Positions 28,371 through 37,692 of a stretch of 64,000 bases of DNA are shown here, in pieces; the first letter of the stretch is position 1; each line of letters begins with the position of its first letter. This stretch comes from Campylobacter sp. MIT 97-5078. GTDB lineage: Bacteria > Campylobacterota > Campylobacteria > Campylobacterales > Campylobacteraceae. The notes under the pieces were generated by a model. The model had not been told where the DNA came from and did not search any database. It saw only the letters and a program-made list of their open reading frames with translations. Both the position numbers and the translations under genes were made by a program. The stretch is taken from assembly GCF_006864455.1 (NCBI RefSeq), contig NZ_QHLK01000012.1, positions 1 to 64,000 on the forward strand, read 5' to 3'.

Positions 28371-29485
28371 AGTTGTGTCCAATCAAAATATTTTAAATTC
28401 ACACTCGCTAAAACGGCGATTCCTTCTTTTCGCCCTACAAAGCCTAGCCCTTCTGTGGTGGTGGCTTTGACATTGATCCTAAATTCACTCACGCCCAAGC
28501 AAGAGGCGATATTTTGTGCAATTAAAGCCTTAAACTCGCCAAGCTTTGGGGCTTGAGCGATAACACTAATATCAGCATTTACAAGCTCAAAGCCGTATTG
28601 TTTTACAAGGGTATAAACCTTACTTAAAAGCTGCATAGAATCAGCATTTTTATACGCCTTATCTGTATCTGGAAAATACTCTCCTATATCGCCTAAGCTC
28701 GCTGCTCCAAGCAAAGCATCTGTTAAAGCATGAGCGATAACATCGCCGTCTGAATGTGCCTTTAAGCCCATACTCTCATGCACTTTTATCCCACCTAAGA
28801 TCAAAGCCCTATTTTTGCCAAATTCATGCACATCAAAACCATTTCCACTAAAGACTTCAGCACTAGGTGCAAAGAGGTTAAAACTGCTTAAATCCTCTTT
28901 ATAGGTTAGTTTTCTTGCCCTTTCATCGCCCTCAACAAACCAAATCTTAGCCCCCACAGCACTCATAGCTGTGCTATCATCACTAAAATCTGCGTTTAAA
29001 TTTAAAGCCTTTTGAAGCAAGCTTGTGCGTGAAAGTTGTGGGGTTTGGATCAGTTTGATCTTTTCTCTTTGCAAAGCCTCATCGTTTGCATACAAAGCTG
29101 TATCAGCCACTTTTAAAGCAGGAGTAATGCAATCAGCATGTAAAGCATTTTCAACAAGCCTTAAAAAAAGGCTATGCGGAATATCAACCCTTGCGACATC
29201 ACTGACCATAACCCAAGGTGTTTGCACCTTTTCAAGTGCATTTTTTAAAGACTGTACTCTTGTTGTTCCACCTTGAACAAAGTCATAATGAGAAGCAAAT
29301 TTTTTCATATAAGAAATATTACTAGAAGCAACAATAATCTTCTTAAAACTATAAAAGGAACTCAATTTTTTTGTAACATATAACCACAAAGGATCGCTTT
29401 TTATACGTAAAAACTGCTTTTTTGTAGGGAGATTAAACCTCGTAGAATTCCCAGCAGCGAGCATTATCAAAGAAAGTTCTAACAC
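28367..29485 (-). CDS. ispDF: bifunctional IspD/IspF isoprenoid enzyme
   Basis: 372-residue fusion. Residues 1-205 are IspD, 2-C-methylerythritol 4-phosphate cytidylyltransferase (LIMLAAGNSTRFNLPTKKQFL in part, VSDVARVD). Residues 210-372 are IspF, 2,4-cyclodiphosphate synthase (GFDVHEFG, HSDGDVIAHALTDALLG, VNVKATTTEGLGF). It catalyses two non-consecutive steps of the non-mevalonate pathway; the fusion is normal in epsilon- and alphaproteobacteria. Confidence 0.97.
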   Translation of the reverse strand: MLELSLIMLAAGNSTRFNLPTKKQFLRIKSDPLWLYVTKKLSSFYSFKKIIVASSNISYMKKFASHYDFVQGGTTRVQSLKNALEKVQTPWVMVSDVARVDIPHSLFLRLVENALHADCITPALKVADTALYANDEALQREKIKLIQTPQLSRTSLLQKALNLNADFSDDSTAMSAVGAKIWFVEGDERARKLTYKEDLSSFNLFAPSAEVFSGNGFDVHEFGKNRALILGGIKVHESMGLKAHSDGDVIAHALTDALLGAASLGDIGEYFPDTDKAYKNADSMQLLSKVYTLVKQYGFELVNADISVIAQAPKLGEFKALIAQNIASCLGVSEFRINVKATTTEGLGFVGRKEGIAVLASVNLKYFDWTQL

Positions 29486-29590
29486 ACTTTATCCTTGAAG
29501 AAATTTTTATGTTACTATATTATACACTATTGCAAAGCTAAATTTTATTTTTTTTGAGTAAAATTTCAAATGCAAAATGAGGAGAAAAAA

Positions 29591-30697
29591 ATGGTAGAAA
29601 AGATTAAAGAAAAACTTAAAAGCGTGAAGTATCCGGGTTTTTCTAAGGATATTATCACTTTTAATTGTGTGAAAAAAATCGACTATGAAGATGGCATTTT
29701 AAGTCTTGTAGTAGAAATTTTTTCAGCCAATGAAGACTTTGTCAAAGAACTTGATACGAATATCAAAGCCACTTTAAAAGACTTAAATTTAAAAGAGCTT
29801 AAACTTGAGATCAAGCACCCAGCACCACCTAAAGAAAAATCAAACACTCAAAGTGGTAAAAACATAGCCCCACAAATTCAAAACTTCGTGATGATTTCAA
29901 GCGGAAAAGGTGGAGTTGGCAAATCAACCACAACTTTAAATTTAGCCATTAATCTAGCCAAAATGGGTAAAAAAGTAGGCTTGCTTGATCTTGACATCTA
30001 TGGTCCAAATATCCCTAGAATGATGGGACAAGATAATGCAAAAGTCGAGCTTGCAGGAAATAAGATCAAACCTATACTTTCTCATGGCATAGAAATGATG
30101 AGTATGGGCGTGCTTGTTGCTAAGGAACAAGGACTTATCTGGCGTGGAGCGATGATTATGAAAGCAGTTGAACAGCTTTTAACTGATGTGCTTTGGAGCG
30201 AGCTTGATGTGCTTTTATTTGATATGCCACCCGGAACTGGCGATGCACAAATCAGCCTTGCTCAAAACGTGCCAGTAAGTGCTGGAATTTGCGTTTCTAC
30301 ACCTCAACTTGTCTCAATTGATGATAGTAAAAGAACCTTAGATATGTTTGAAAAACTTCACATTCCAATTGCTGGTATCATCGAAAATATGAGTGGCTTC
30401 TTATGTCCTGATAATGGCAAAATCTATGAAATTTTTGGTAAAGGAGGCACGCAAGCGCTTGCTAAAGAATATAATTGTGAAGTTTTAGCTCAAATCCCAC
30501 TTGAAATAGATGTAAGAGAAGGTGGAGATAGTGGCAAACCGATAAGCTTTTATCAAAGCGAAAGTTTAAGTGCAAAACGTTACGATGAAGCAGCTCATAA
30601 GCTTTGGGACTTTTTAGAAAAGGTGCAAAAAGAAGGTTTAGCAGATAATGCGGCCGTTCAACCTGTGCCAAATGCAGCACCAGCATGCTCGCAATAA
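29591..30697 (+). CDS. mrp: Mrp/ApbC-type iron-sulfur carrier P-loop ATPase
   Basis: 368 residues from the ATG at 29591, which has GAGGAG seven bases upstream; the ATG at 29570 would place this site inside the gene. An N-terminal DUF59/MIP18-like domain (about 1-85) is followed by the ATPase with [17 protein letters not shown] and DLDIYGPNIPRMMG. Mrp/Nbp35-type proteins carry and transfer Fe-S clusters. The CxxC usual near the C-terminus is not seen in standard form: Cys in GFLCPD and YNCEV are the closest. It lies 19 bases before dapD. Confidence 0.92.
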   Translation: MVEKIKEKLKSVKYPGFSKDIITFNCVKKIDYEDGILSLVVEIFSANEDFVKELDTNIKATLKDLNLKELKLEIKHPAPPKEKSNTQSGKNIAPQIQNFVMISSGKGGVGKSTTTLNLAINLAKMGKKVGLLDLDIYGPNIPRMMGQDNAKVELAGNKIKPILSHGIEMMSMGVLVAKEQGLIWRGAMIMKAVEQLLTDVLWSELDVLLFDMPPGTGDAQISLAQNVPVSAGICVSTPQLVSIDDSKRTLDMFEKLHIPIAGIIENMSGFLCPDNGKIYEIFGKGGTQALAKEYNCEVLAQIPLEIDVREGGDSGKPISFYQSESLSAKRYDEAAHKLWDFLEKVQKEGLADNAAVQPVPNAAPACSQ

Positions 30698-30716
30698 ATT
30701 CAAAAAAGGAAAAATC

Positions 30717-31880
30717 ATGGATATTAAAACAAAAGAAGATTTTTTACAATTCGTAAAACAAATCGAACAAAAAAAAGCTTATAAAAAGCCTATAGCCTTT
30801 GGTATAGCCGTGCTTGATAAAGGACAGCTTAATACTGAAAAAACCTTGCAAGCTCGCTTTGCACATGTAAATTTTGAGCAAAACTACGGCTCGGCTGCGG
30901 TTTTACTTGAAAGCTTTATGCAAAAAGGACAAGAAATAGACTTTAGCTCAAGTGAATTTGTAGGTGTGCTTGAGGAAAAGGATATTGACTTTGCCTTAGC
31001 TTGCTTTGAACCTTTTAAGGACGAGGAAGGACATTTAAATATAGATGTGCTCAAAGCTGCAAAAAAGCATTTTAAGCCCAATGAATTTGCTTTTGTATGC
31101 TTGTTTGAGGATAAAGAGCCTCGCAGTGTTGAAAGCGTGTATTTAAAGCTTTATTTGCTTTCGGGCAGAAAAGCTCCCTTAAGAAGCTTGAATTTAAACG
31201 GAGCTTTTGGACTTTTACCTAATGTAGCGTGGAGCAATGATAAGCCTATAGAACTTGGGTATTTGCGTAAAAATGAACTTGAGCTTAAATTTTCTAAAAC
31301 TTATCCAAAGATCGATTTTGTGGATAAGTTTCCAAGATTTTTAGCTCATATCGTGCCAGAGGATAATACCAGAGTGCTTGACACAGCCAAAGTGCGAATG
31401 GGAGCAGCTTTAGCAGCTGGCACGACTATTATGCCCGGAGCTGCTTATGTGAATTTTAATGCTGGCACCACAGGAGCGTGCATGGTTGAAGGACGCATTA
31501 GCTCAAGCGTAGTTGTGGGTGAAGGCTCTGATGTAGGCGGTGGAGCGTCTATACTAGGCGTTTTAAGTGGCACAAGTGGCAATGCTATCAGCATAGGAAA
31601 AGCATGCTTACTTGGAGCAAACTCAGTTACAGGCATACCTTTGGGGGATAATTGCATAGTCGATGCTGGTATAGCCGTGCTTGAAGGCACAAAAATCGCC
31701 CTAAAAGATAAAAATGAGCTTGCCAAACTCAACCCAAATTTTAGCTTTGACAAAGAACTTTACAAAGGCTTAGAACTAGCCAATCTTAATGGGCTTCATT
31801 TTAGAATGAACTCTCAAACTGGACAGATCGTAGTGGCTTTAAACAAAAAAGCTGTAAAACTAAATGAAGCTTTACACTAA
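30717..31880 (+). CDS. dapD: tetrahydrodipicolinate N-succinyltransferase
   Basis: 387-residue lysine/meso-diaminopimelate pathway enzyme. The left-handed beta-helix of hexapeptide repeats is seen from about residue 225 (VRMGAALAAGTTIMPGAAYV and GEGSDVGGGASILGVLSGT in part). The long N-terminal part is typical of the Campylobacter type. The frame is open to 30648 inside mrp, but the ATG at 30717 follows AAAAAGGAAAAATC. It belongs with mrp in one transcript. Confidence 0.94.
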   Translation: MDIKTKEDFLQFVKQIEQKKAYKKPIAFGIAVLDKGQLNTEKTLQARFAHVNFEQNYGSAAVLLESFMQKGQEIDFSSSEFVGVLEEKDIDFALACFEPFKDEEGHLNIDVLKAAKKHFKPNEFAFVCLFEDKEPRSVESVYLKLYLLSGRKAPLRSLNLNGAFGLLPNVAWSNDKPIELGYLRKNELELKFSKTYPKIDFVDKFPRFLAHIVPEDNTRVLDTAKVRMGAALAAGTTIMPGAAYVNFNAGTTGACMVEGRISSSVVVGEGSDVGGGASILGVLSGTSGNAISIGKACLLGANSVTGIPLGDNCIVDAGIAVLEGTKIALKDKNELAKLNPNFSFDKELYKGLELANLNGLHFRMNSQTGQIVVALNKKAVKLNEALH

Positions 31881-31893
31881 AAATTAAGAATTT

Positions 31894-31913
31894 AAGGTGG
31901 TTTTTGCCACCTT
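31894..31913 (+). terminator. hairpin after dapD
   Basis: AAGGTGG / CCACCTT stem of seven pairs with a TTTTTG loop, 14 bases after the dapD stop codon. It is followed by TAAAAAG, not a T run, so termination is likely helped by the second hairpin 80 bases further on. Confidence 0.5.
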
Positions 31914-31996
31914 TAAAAAGGGTTTAACTCAACGAACTTAGCCTTGTTTCTTGTGCTGAATTTATCATAAAATCAGCATTTTAATATAGAATATTA

Positions 31997-32027
31997 AAAC
32001 ATTGCAAGATTAATTCTTGCAATGTTT
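31997..32027. terminator. bidirectional terminator between dapD and glpF
   Basis: Perfect 13-base arms (AAACATTGCAAGA at 31997-32009, complement at 32015-32027) with a five-base loop. On the minus strand the stem is followed by TTAATATT, so it closes the glp operon. On the plus strand it backs up the end of dapD. Confidence 0.85.
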
Positions 32028-32032
32028 CTTAA

Positions 32033-32776
32033 TCAAGATTTTGTGATAAGATAGATAAAAGCTGCAAAAGCTGCTCCTAAAATAGGTCCTAAAATAGGAA
32101 CTGGAGCATATTTCCAATCGGATTTGGTTTTTAAAGGTAAAATTGATAAAACAAGTCTTGGAGCTAAGTCTCTAAAAGGATTGATTGCATAACCCGTTGT
32201 AGAGCCAAGAGATAAGCCTATAGCCCAAACTAAGATTGCAACAGGCAACGCTCCTAAACTTCCTAAGCCGATTTGAGCGTTAGTCTCGTTAGGCAAAGTT
32301 ATACTTGCACCGCTAATATACAAAATTACAAAGATTAAAACAAAGGTTGCTAAAAATTCACTGAAAAAATTTGAAAAATAATTTCTTATCGCAGGTTCAG
32401 TGCAAAAACAAGCCCTTTTTAAACTCTCATCTTCAGTGATTTTAAAATGCTCTTTATAAAAAAGATAAACAAGAAATGCCCCTAAACAAGCTCCAATAAA
32501 TTCTCCTACAATATAAATAGGAACTAAGTTCCAAGAAATTTTACCCGCAAGGGCTAAGCCTAAGGTAACAGCTGGGTTAAGATGAGCCCCGCTTACATTT
32601 GAAGCAACCACTACACCTACAAAAACTGCAAATCCCCAACCTGTAGTAATCACTAACCATTGAGCAGCCCCACCAAAATCACATTTAGTGTTTTTGAGCA
32701 AACAAGAGGCTACAACTCCATTTCCCAAAAGTATCATCAAAGCAGTTGCAATGAGTTCAGCTGTAAAAATTCCCAT
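32033..32776 (-). CDS. glpF: glycerol facilitator (aquaglyceroporin)
   Basis: 247-residue MIP channel with six membrane helices that lets glycerol diffuse in. The first pore motif SGAHLNPAVTLGLAL is standard. The second reads GYAINPFRDLAPR: the Arg-Asp pair of glycerol facilitators is kept, but the usual NPA has become NPF. The ATG at 32776 starts just past the glpK stop with GGAG upstream; an upstream in-frame start lies inside glpK. It pairs with GlpK, which traps glycerol as glycerol-3-phosphate. Glycerol uptake genes are not part of the C. jejuni NCTC 11168 genome as I know it. Confidence 0.92.
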   Translation of the reverse strand: MGIFTAELIATALMILLGNGVVASCLLKNTKCDFGGAAQWLVITTGWGFAVFVGVVVASNVSGAHLNPAVTLGLALAGKISWNLVPIYIVGEFIGACLGAFLVYLFYKEHFKITEDESLKRACFCTEPAIRNYFSNFFSEFLATFVLIFVILYISGASITLPNETNAQIGLGSLGALPVAILVWAIGLSLGSTTGYAINPFRDLAPRLVLSILPLKTKSDWKYAPVPILGPILGAAFAAFIYLITKS

Positions 32777-32781
32777 CTTCT

Positions 32782-34266
32782 CTACTCCATCCAATTTAAA
32801 GTTCTTTGTACAGCCTTGTGCCAATAATCAAGCATATTCTTAATTTCTTTTGCATCTAAATTTGGTTTAAAACTTTTATCCATTTGCCATTGAGATAAAA
32901 TTGCATCAATATCTTCATAATACCCCACGCCAAGCCCTGCAAGATATCCTGCTCCTAAGGCTGTCGTTTCTATAATCTTAGGTCTTTTGATTTCAAACCC
33001 AAATAAATTCGCTTGAATTTGCATCAAATAATCACTCGCACTCGCCCCACCATCGACGCGAATTTCCTTACAAGCCTCTCCTAAATCTTTTTCCATTTCC
33101 TTAGCAATATCATAAACTTGAAAGGCAATGCCCTCCAAAATAGCTCTTGCAATATGTCCTTGTGTAGTTCCACGAGAGATACCAAAAATCGCTCCTCTAG
33201 CATATTGATTCCAATAAGGTGCTCCAAGTCCTGTAAAAGCGGGGACAAAATACACCCCTGCATTATCTTGCACTGAAGCAGCTAAGTTATTAATTTCTTC
33301 AGAAGTTCGAATCATCTTTATCCCATCTCTTAACCACTGCACGGCTGCTCCACCGATAAATACAGAACCTTCTAAGGCATAAGTGGTTTGATTTTTTATT
33401 TGCCACGCTATGGTACTTAAAAGCTTATTTTGGCTATAAACAATGGAATTTCCTGTATTCATAAGCAAAAAACAACCTGTTCCATAAGTATTTTTCATCA
33501 TACCCTTTTGGATACACATTTGTCCAAAAAGTGCGGCTTGTTGGTCTCCTGCAACTCCTGCAATGGCAATTTCAGTATCCACCCATCTTTTGGCAGTGTA
33601 GCCATAAATTTCGCTTGAGGATTTAACTTCAGGAAGTATATTTAAAGGAATATCAAAAAATTCAAGCAATTCAGTGTCCCATTCTAGGCTTTGGATATTA
33701 TAAAGCATAGTTCTGCTTGCATTGCTCACATCAGTAATATGAACCTTGCCTTTTGTAAGATGATAGATTAAAAAAGTATCCACTGTTCCAAAACACAACT
33801 GATTTTTATTTGCTTTCTCCCTAGCTCCGCTTACATGATCCAAAATCCATTTAAGCTTTGTAGCAGAAAAATACGCATCAACCACAAGCCCAGTTTTTTT
33901 AAAAATCCATTCCGCTTTATCTTTTTTAATTTGCTCACAATAATCAGCCGTTCGTCTATCTTGCCATACAATAGCATTGTATAAAGGCTCGCCACTTTCT
34001 TTGTCCCAAACAATACAAGTTTCTCTTTGATTTGTAATGCCTAAAGCAGCTATATCTTTTGCATTTAAATTTGCCTTAGCTAAAGCCTCGGTGAGTGTGG
34101 AAATTTGCGAGCTCCAAAGCTCTTTTGGATCGTGCTCTACCCAGCCAGATTGCGGAAAATATTGAGTAAAAGACTTTTGTGCACTTGATACAATGCGTCC
34201 TTGTTTATCAAAGATAATCGTCCTTGAAGAGGTAGTTCCTTGATCTAAAGCCATTAAATATTTCAT
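32782..34266 (-). CDS. glpK: glycerol kinase
   Basis: 494-residue FGGY kinase that phosphorylates glycerol with ATP. The N-terminal phosphate loop is YLMALDQGTTSSRTIIFD. Substrate motifs NQRETCIVWD and WQDRRTADY, the GVAGDQQAALFGQ catalytic Asp segment, and the ATP-site NTYGTGCFLL and LDGGAS-like VDGGASASDYL are intact. Length equals the family norm (about 500). Adjacent ATGs stand at 34269 and 34266; AAGGA, which lies within a decayed glpD fragment, fits 34266 better. It is followed directly by glpF. Confidence 0.96.
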   Translation of the reverse strand: MKYLMALDQGTTSSRTIIFDKQGRIVSSAQKSFTQYFPQSGWVEHDPKELWSSQISTLTEALAKANLNAKDIAALGITNQRETCIVWDKESGEPLYNAIVWQDRRTADYCEQIKKDKAEWIFKKTGLVVDAYFSATKLKWILDHVSGAREKANKNQLCFGTVDTFLIYHLTKGKVHITDVSNASRTMLYNIQSLEWDTELLEFFDIPLNILPEVKSSSEIYGYTAKRWVDTEIAIAGVAGDQQAALFGQMCIQKGMMKNTYGTGCFLLMNTGNSIVYSQNKLLSTIAWQIKNQTTYALEGSVFIGGAAVQWLRDGIKMIRTSEEINNLAASVQDNAGVYFVPAFTGLGAPYWNQYARGAIFGISRGTTQGHIARAILEGIAFQVYDIAKEMEKDLGEACKEIRVDGGASASDYLMQIQANLFGFEIKRPKIIETTALGAGYLAGLGVGYYEDIDAILSQWQMDKSFKPNLDAKEIKNMLDYWHKAVQRTLNWME

Positions 34267-34271
34267 CATTC

Positions 34272-34372
34272 AATCCTTTATTTGGTATTGTTTAACAAAT
34301 TTGATTAATTCTTATTTTTTTTACTTCTTCTTTTATCGTGATTAAAATATGAAATAACAAATTCATCCACTC
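34272..34372 (-). pseudogene. decayed 3' end of a second glpD copy
   Basis: This stretch upstream of glpK matches the 3' end of the intact glpD (36147-36253). The same bases AATCCTTTATTTG open both on the plus strand, and the minus-strand translation EFVISYFNHDKRRSKK parallels EFIAQYFNHDKKRSEK of GlpD. A small deletion shifts the frame after that and stops follow. The fragment's AAAGGA now serves as the ribosome site of glpK. The interval 34373-34434 beyond it shows nothing recognisable. Confidence 0.8.
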
Positions 34373-34434
34373 TTTTTGACTATAGTCTAAATGGTTTTTA
34401 CCTTACAAAAAACACAAACTTATAAAATTTAAAA

Positions 34435-35772
34435 TCAATCCTTTTTACGTGTATAAGTTAAAGCTATAAAAAATATGCTCAAAAACGATGAAGCTATAAG
34501 CAATATAAAATACATATCCCAACCACTATACTCAATTACATAACCTAAAAGCATACCCGCAAGAGTAGAACCGCCTAAATAACCAAATAAACCCGTAAAA
34601 CCAGCAGAAGTTCCAGCTGCTTTTTTAGGTGCAATCTCTAAGGCATGAAGACCTATAAGCATAACTGGACCATAAATTAAAAAGCCAATTCCAGTAAGCA
34701 CAAGTGTGATTACAAATTCAGAAGTATTATCTGGAAGTTTCCAATAAATCACAAGTAAAATTAGGGTTAAAACCATGAAAATAATCCCTGTTTCAGTTCT
34801 TCTTCCTTTAAAAATTTTATCTGAAATGATTCCACAAAGTATAGTTCCAGGGATTGCGGCGTATTCATACAAAGCATAAGCCCAACCCATAGAATTAAGC
34901 TCAAAATGTTTTACTTGGGAGAGATAACTCGGAGCCCAATCAAGTGCACCATATCTTATAAAATATACAAAAGCATTCGCTATGGCGATATACCAAAGAA
35001 ATTTATTAGGTAAAATATATTTTGTAAAAATTTCTTTAGCCTTAAGTTCAATTTCATTTTTATCTGAATAATCTTTTGGATAGTCATTTTTATATTCTTC
35101 AATAGGTGGCAAACCACAAGATTGCGGAGTGTCTCTCATCACCAAAATAACAAAAATAGCCACACCTACAACTATACCAGCAGGAACATAAAGCATAGCC
35201 TGCCATTGATTAAAATATCCAAAAGCCCAAACTGCTATATTTCCAGCTAATCCTCCTCCTACATTGTGAGCACAGTTCCAAGTTGAAACTACAGCCCCTC
35301 TTTCTTTAGATGACCACCAATGCACCATAGCCCTACCACAAGGAGGCCAACCCATACCTTGAAACCAACCATTTAAAAACATTAAAATAAACATAACGAC
35401 TATGGCTGTCGATATACTCATACTTGAATAAGGAATAATTCCAAAAATAACCGCAATTAAAGCTGTTAAAAACAATCCATTTGCAAGAAAATATCTTGAG
35501 TTGCTTCTATCTGAAACATTTCCCATTAAGAATTTGGATAGGCCATAAGAAATTGAAACTGCACCCAAAACTATCCCTAAACTACCTTTATCAAAACCTT
35601 GTTTTTCTAATTCAGGCATAACTAAAGTAAAAACTTTTCTTGTTAAATAAAAAGCAGCATACCCTATAAAAATTGCTAAATACACTTGAATTCTTAATCT
35701 CTTGTAAGTAGTATCAATTTGAGAATTTTCAAGCCTTTCAATGTGTTTAGCAGGTTTTAGAAAATGAAGCAT
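34435..35772 (-). CDS. glpT: glycerol-3-phosphate/phosphate antiporter
   Basis: 445-residue MFS protein of the organophosphate antiporter family with 12 membrane helices. It imports glycerol-3-phosphate in exchange for phosphate. Similarity to E. coli GlpT is strong along the whole length: [67 protein letters not shown] and [20 protein letters not shown] are nearly unchanged. The substrate-binding arginines are present (YLTRKVF and [10 protein letters not shown]). AAGGAG precedes the ATG. It lies between glpD and glpK fragments on the same strand. Confidence 0.96.
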   Translation of the reverse strand: MLHFLKPAKHIERLENSQIDTTYKRLRIQVYLAIFIGYAAFYLTRKVFTLVMPELEKQGFDKGSLGIVLGAVSISYGLSKFLMGNVSDRSNSRYFLANGLFLTALIAVIFGIIPYSSMSISTAIVVMFILMFLNGWFQGMGWPPCGRAMVHWWSSKERGAVVSTWNCAHNVGGGLAGNIAVWAFGYFNQWQAMLYVPAGIVVGVAIFVILVMRDTPQSCGLPPIEEYKNDYPKDYSDKNEIELKAKEIFTKYILPNKFLWYIAIANAFVYFIRYGALDWAPSYLSQVKHFELNSMGWAYALYEYAAIPGTILCGIISDKIFKGRRTETGIIFMVLTLILLVIYWKLPDNTSEFVITLVLTGIGFLIYGPVMLIGLHALEIAPKKAAGTSAGFTGLFGYLGGSTLAGMLLGYVIEYSGWDMYFILLIASSFLSIFFIALTYTRKKD

Positions 35773-36069
35773 TTGAAATCTCCTTAATAAAATTACAAGT
35801 TACATAACTTTAGCTGATTTTTTATAAAAAAACTCAAAAATACAAAAAACAAAATTAAAAAAAATCTGAATTTATTTCAAAGAGTAACAATTAATGAAAT
35901 TTAAACTCTTTCAAAGAAAAAAATATTAAAATCATATTTTAAAGCAAATAAGAACGCTTAAACGAGCAAAAGAAATATAAAAGATGAATAAAATCAAACG
36001 AAGTTTTTTCATCAAATAGATATTAAGTCTGAATTGATCTTAGCATTTTCATCAAGATTAAGCATAAAC
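35773..36069. other. AT-rich intergenic stretch between glpT and glpD
   Basis: No gene is seen. The minus strand carries the leader of glpT. An imperfect inverted repeat, AAAGAGT ... ACTCTTT with 19 bases between, lies at about 35879-35915 and could be an operator or weak hairpin. The part near 36000-36060 may be the rest of the decayed glpK fragment described next, but I cannot align it. Confidence 0.3.
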
Positions 36070-36146
36070 GCTTCACTCTGATAAACTTATCCATCAAAAT
36101 AAATGTGCTTAAAAGTGCCTTGGTGAAACCATTTATTTTATTGTTT
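36070..36146 (-). pseudogene. decayed 5' end of a second glpK copy
   Basis: Directly downstream of the intact glpD stop, the minus strand reads ATAAAATAAATGG, then CACCAAGGCACT, then AAGCACATTTATTTTGAT. The intact glpK start has ATGAAATATTTAATGG, GATCAAGGAACT and AAGGACGATTATCTTTGAT in the same order and nearly the same spacing. The decayed frame gives HQGTFKHIYFDG against DQGTTSSRTIIFD. Several small deletions and stops make it non-coding. The match is short, so the assignment rests on its position next to glpD as well. Confidence 0.55.
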
Positions 36147-37692
36147 AATCCTTTATTTGATATTGTTTGGTCAGTTGGATAAATTCTTGCTTTTCTTTTT
36201 CACTTCTTTTTTTGTCGTGATTAAAATATTGAGCAATAAATTCACTCACCTCATCAGCACATTCCTCGCAAGCCTTTGCATCAATAAAAAGCAAGCGTAT
36301 GCGTCTGGCTAAAACATCTTCTATATTTTGTGCCATTTCATATTTTAAAGCCCAAAAAACTTGAGCATAGGTAAAAGGATAATTTGGGTGTATCCTTTTT
36401 CCAAGCTCTGTTTTTTCAAGCTTTCTAAGCTCTAAAGAATCCAAGCCATAAATTTTTAATCTTTGTGAAGAATCTATGTTTTCATCATAGCCATAATGCT
36501 TTAAATGCTTACTTTGACAAATTTTAGGCTCTAAAAGCTTATTTTTTATAGCAAAATTTAAAGTTTCTTCTGCCATAATCCTACAAGTAGTCCATTTTCC
36601 ACCATTAATTGAAAGAAGTTTATTTGGAGAAAGCTCGATTTTATGGCTTCTTGATAATTCTTTGGTGTTTTGATTTTGCTTTGAAATTAAAGGTCTTAAT
36701 CCCACAAAAACGCTAAGGATATCTTCTTTTGAAAGTTCTTTTTCTAAATATTTATTTGCTGTTTGAAGAATAAAATCAATCTCCTCTTTTAAGGCTTTAG
36801 GCTCGTAACTTACCTCTTTTATTAAGGTATCTGTTGTTCCAAGCAACACTTTTTCATACCAAGGAATGATAAATAAAACTCTACCATCAGAAGTTTTAGG
36901 CACTAATAAAGCCTCTTCATTTGGAAAAAATCTTTTATCCACCACCAAATGAACCCCTTGACTTGGAGTGATACTAGCGTGCATTCCGTCCATTTGAGTA
37001 ATAGAATCGCTAAACACTCCTGTGGCGTTAATCACACATTTGGCTTTGATTTTAAAAGCTTGATGATTAATTTTATCATACGCTTTTACACCAGCGATTT
37101 GATTTTTTTCATCTCTAAGAAAATCCTGAACTTCCATATAATTAAGCAAACAAGCCTTATAAAAATGAGCGGTTTTTGCTAAACTTATCCCCATTCTAGC
37201 ATCGTCAAAACTTCCATCATAATAACAAATCCCATTTTGAATTTTTTGAGTTTTTAAACCTTTTAATTTTGTTTGGATTTCATTTTTAGAGAGTTTTTTA
37301 CTCTTGCCGATATTTAATTTTCCTGCCAATAAATCATAAAATTTCAAACCCAAATAATAATACCAATTTTGAAAATAACCAGGAGTGCTGATGATAAAAC
37401 CTTGTTTTTTGCAAAGCCAAGGAGCATTGAGAAAAAGGTAATTCCTCTCGTGTAAAGCCTCATAAACCAAAGAAAAATTGCCTTGTTCTAAATACCTCAC
37501 ACCTCCGTGAAGTAATTTCGTAGAACGAGATGAAGTGCCTTTAGTAAAATCATAAGCTTCTAAAAGCAAGGTTTTATATCCTCTGCTTGCAGAATCTAAG
37601 GCTAAAGCAAGTCCTGTAGCACCACCGCCTATAACCAGCACCTCCCAAGAATCTTGTTTCTTTAAATAAGCTAATTCTTCTTCTCTATCCAA
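36145..37692 (-). CDS. glpD: aerobic-type glycerol-3-phosphate dehydrogenase
   Basis: 515-residue FAD enzyme at the inner membrane that oxidises glycerol-3-phosphate to dihydroxyacetone phosphate and passes electrons to quinone. The FAD fold EVLVIGGGATGLALALDSAS (near 18), TKGTSSRSTKLLHGGVRYLE, and LLSINGGKWTTCRIMAEE are diagnostic, and the C-terminal DAO domain follows. It starts with TTG at 37692 with AAGG seven bases upstream; no ATG exists before residue 170, so TTG must be the start. It leads the island glpD-glpT-glpK-glpF. No regulator of the GlpR type is nearby. Confidence 0.95.
   Translation of the reverse strand: MDREEELAYLKKQDSWEVLVIGGGATGLALALDSASRGYKTLLLEAYDFTKGTSSRSTKLLHGGVRYLEQGNFSLVYEALHERNYLFLNAPWLCKKQGFIISTPGYFQNWYYYLGLKFYDLLAGKLNIGKSKKLSKNEIQTKLKGLKTQKIQNGICYYDGSFDDARMGISLAKTAHFYKACLLNYMEVQDFLRDEKNQIAGVKAYDKINHQAFKIKAKCVINATGVFSDSITQMDGMHASITPSQGVHLVVDKRFFPNEEALLVPKTSDGRVLFIIPWYEKVLLGTTDTLIKEVSYEPKALKEEIDFILQTANKYLEKELSKEDILSVFVGLRPLISKQNQNTKELSRSHKIELSPNKLLSINGGKWTTCRIMAEETLNFAIKNKLLEPKICQSKHLKHYGYDENIDSSQRLKIYGLDSLELRKLEKTELGKRIHPNYPFTYAQVFWALKYEMAQNIEDVLARRIRLLFIDAKACEECADEVSEFIAQYFNHDKKRSEKEKQEFIQLTKQYQIKD

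Noticed and set aside
35879-35915. AAAGAGT ... ACTCTTT repeat upstream of glpT as a GlpR-like operator
   Set aside because: Arms are seven bases with a long loop and no similarity to known GlpR sites; mentioned only as part of the intergenic description.
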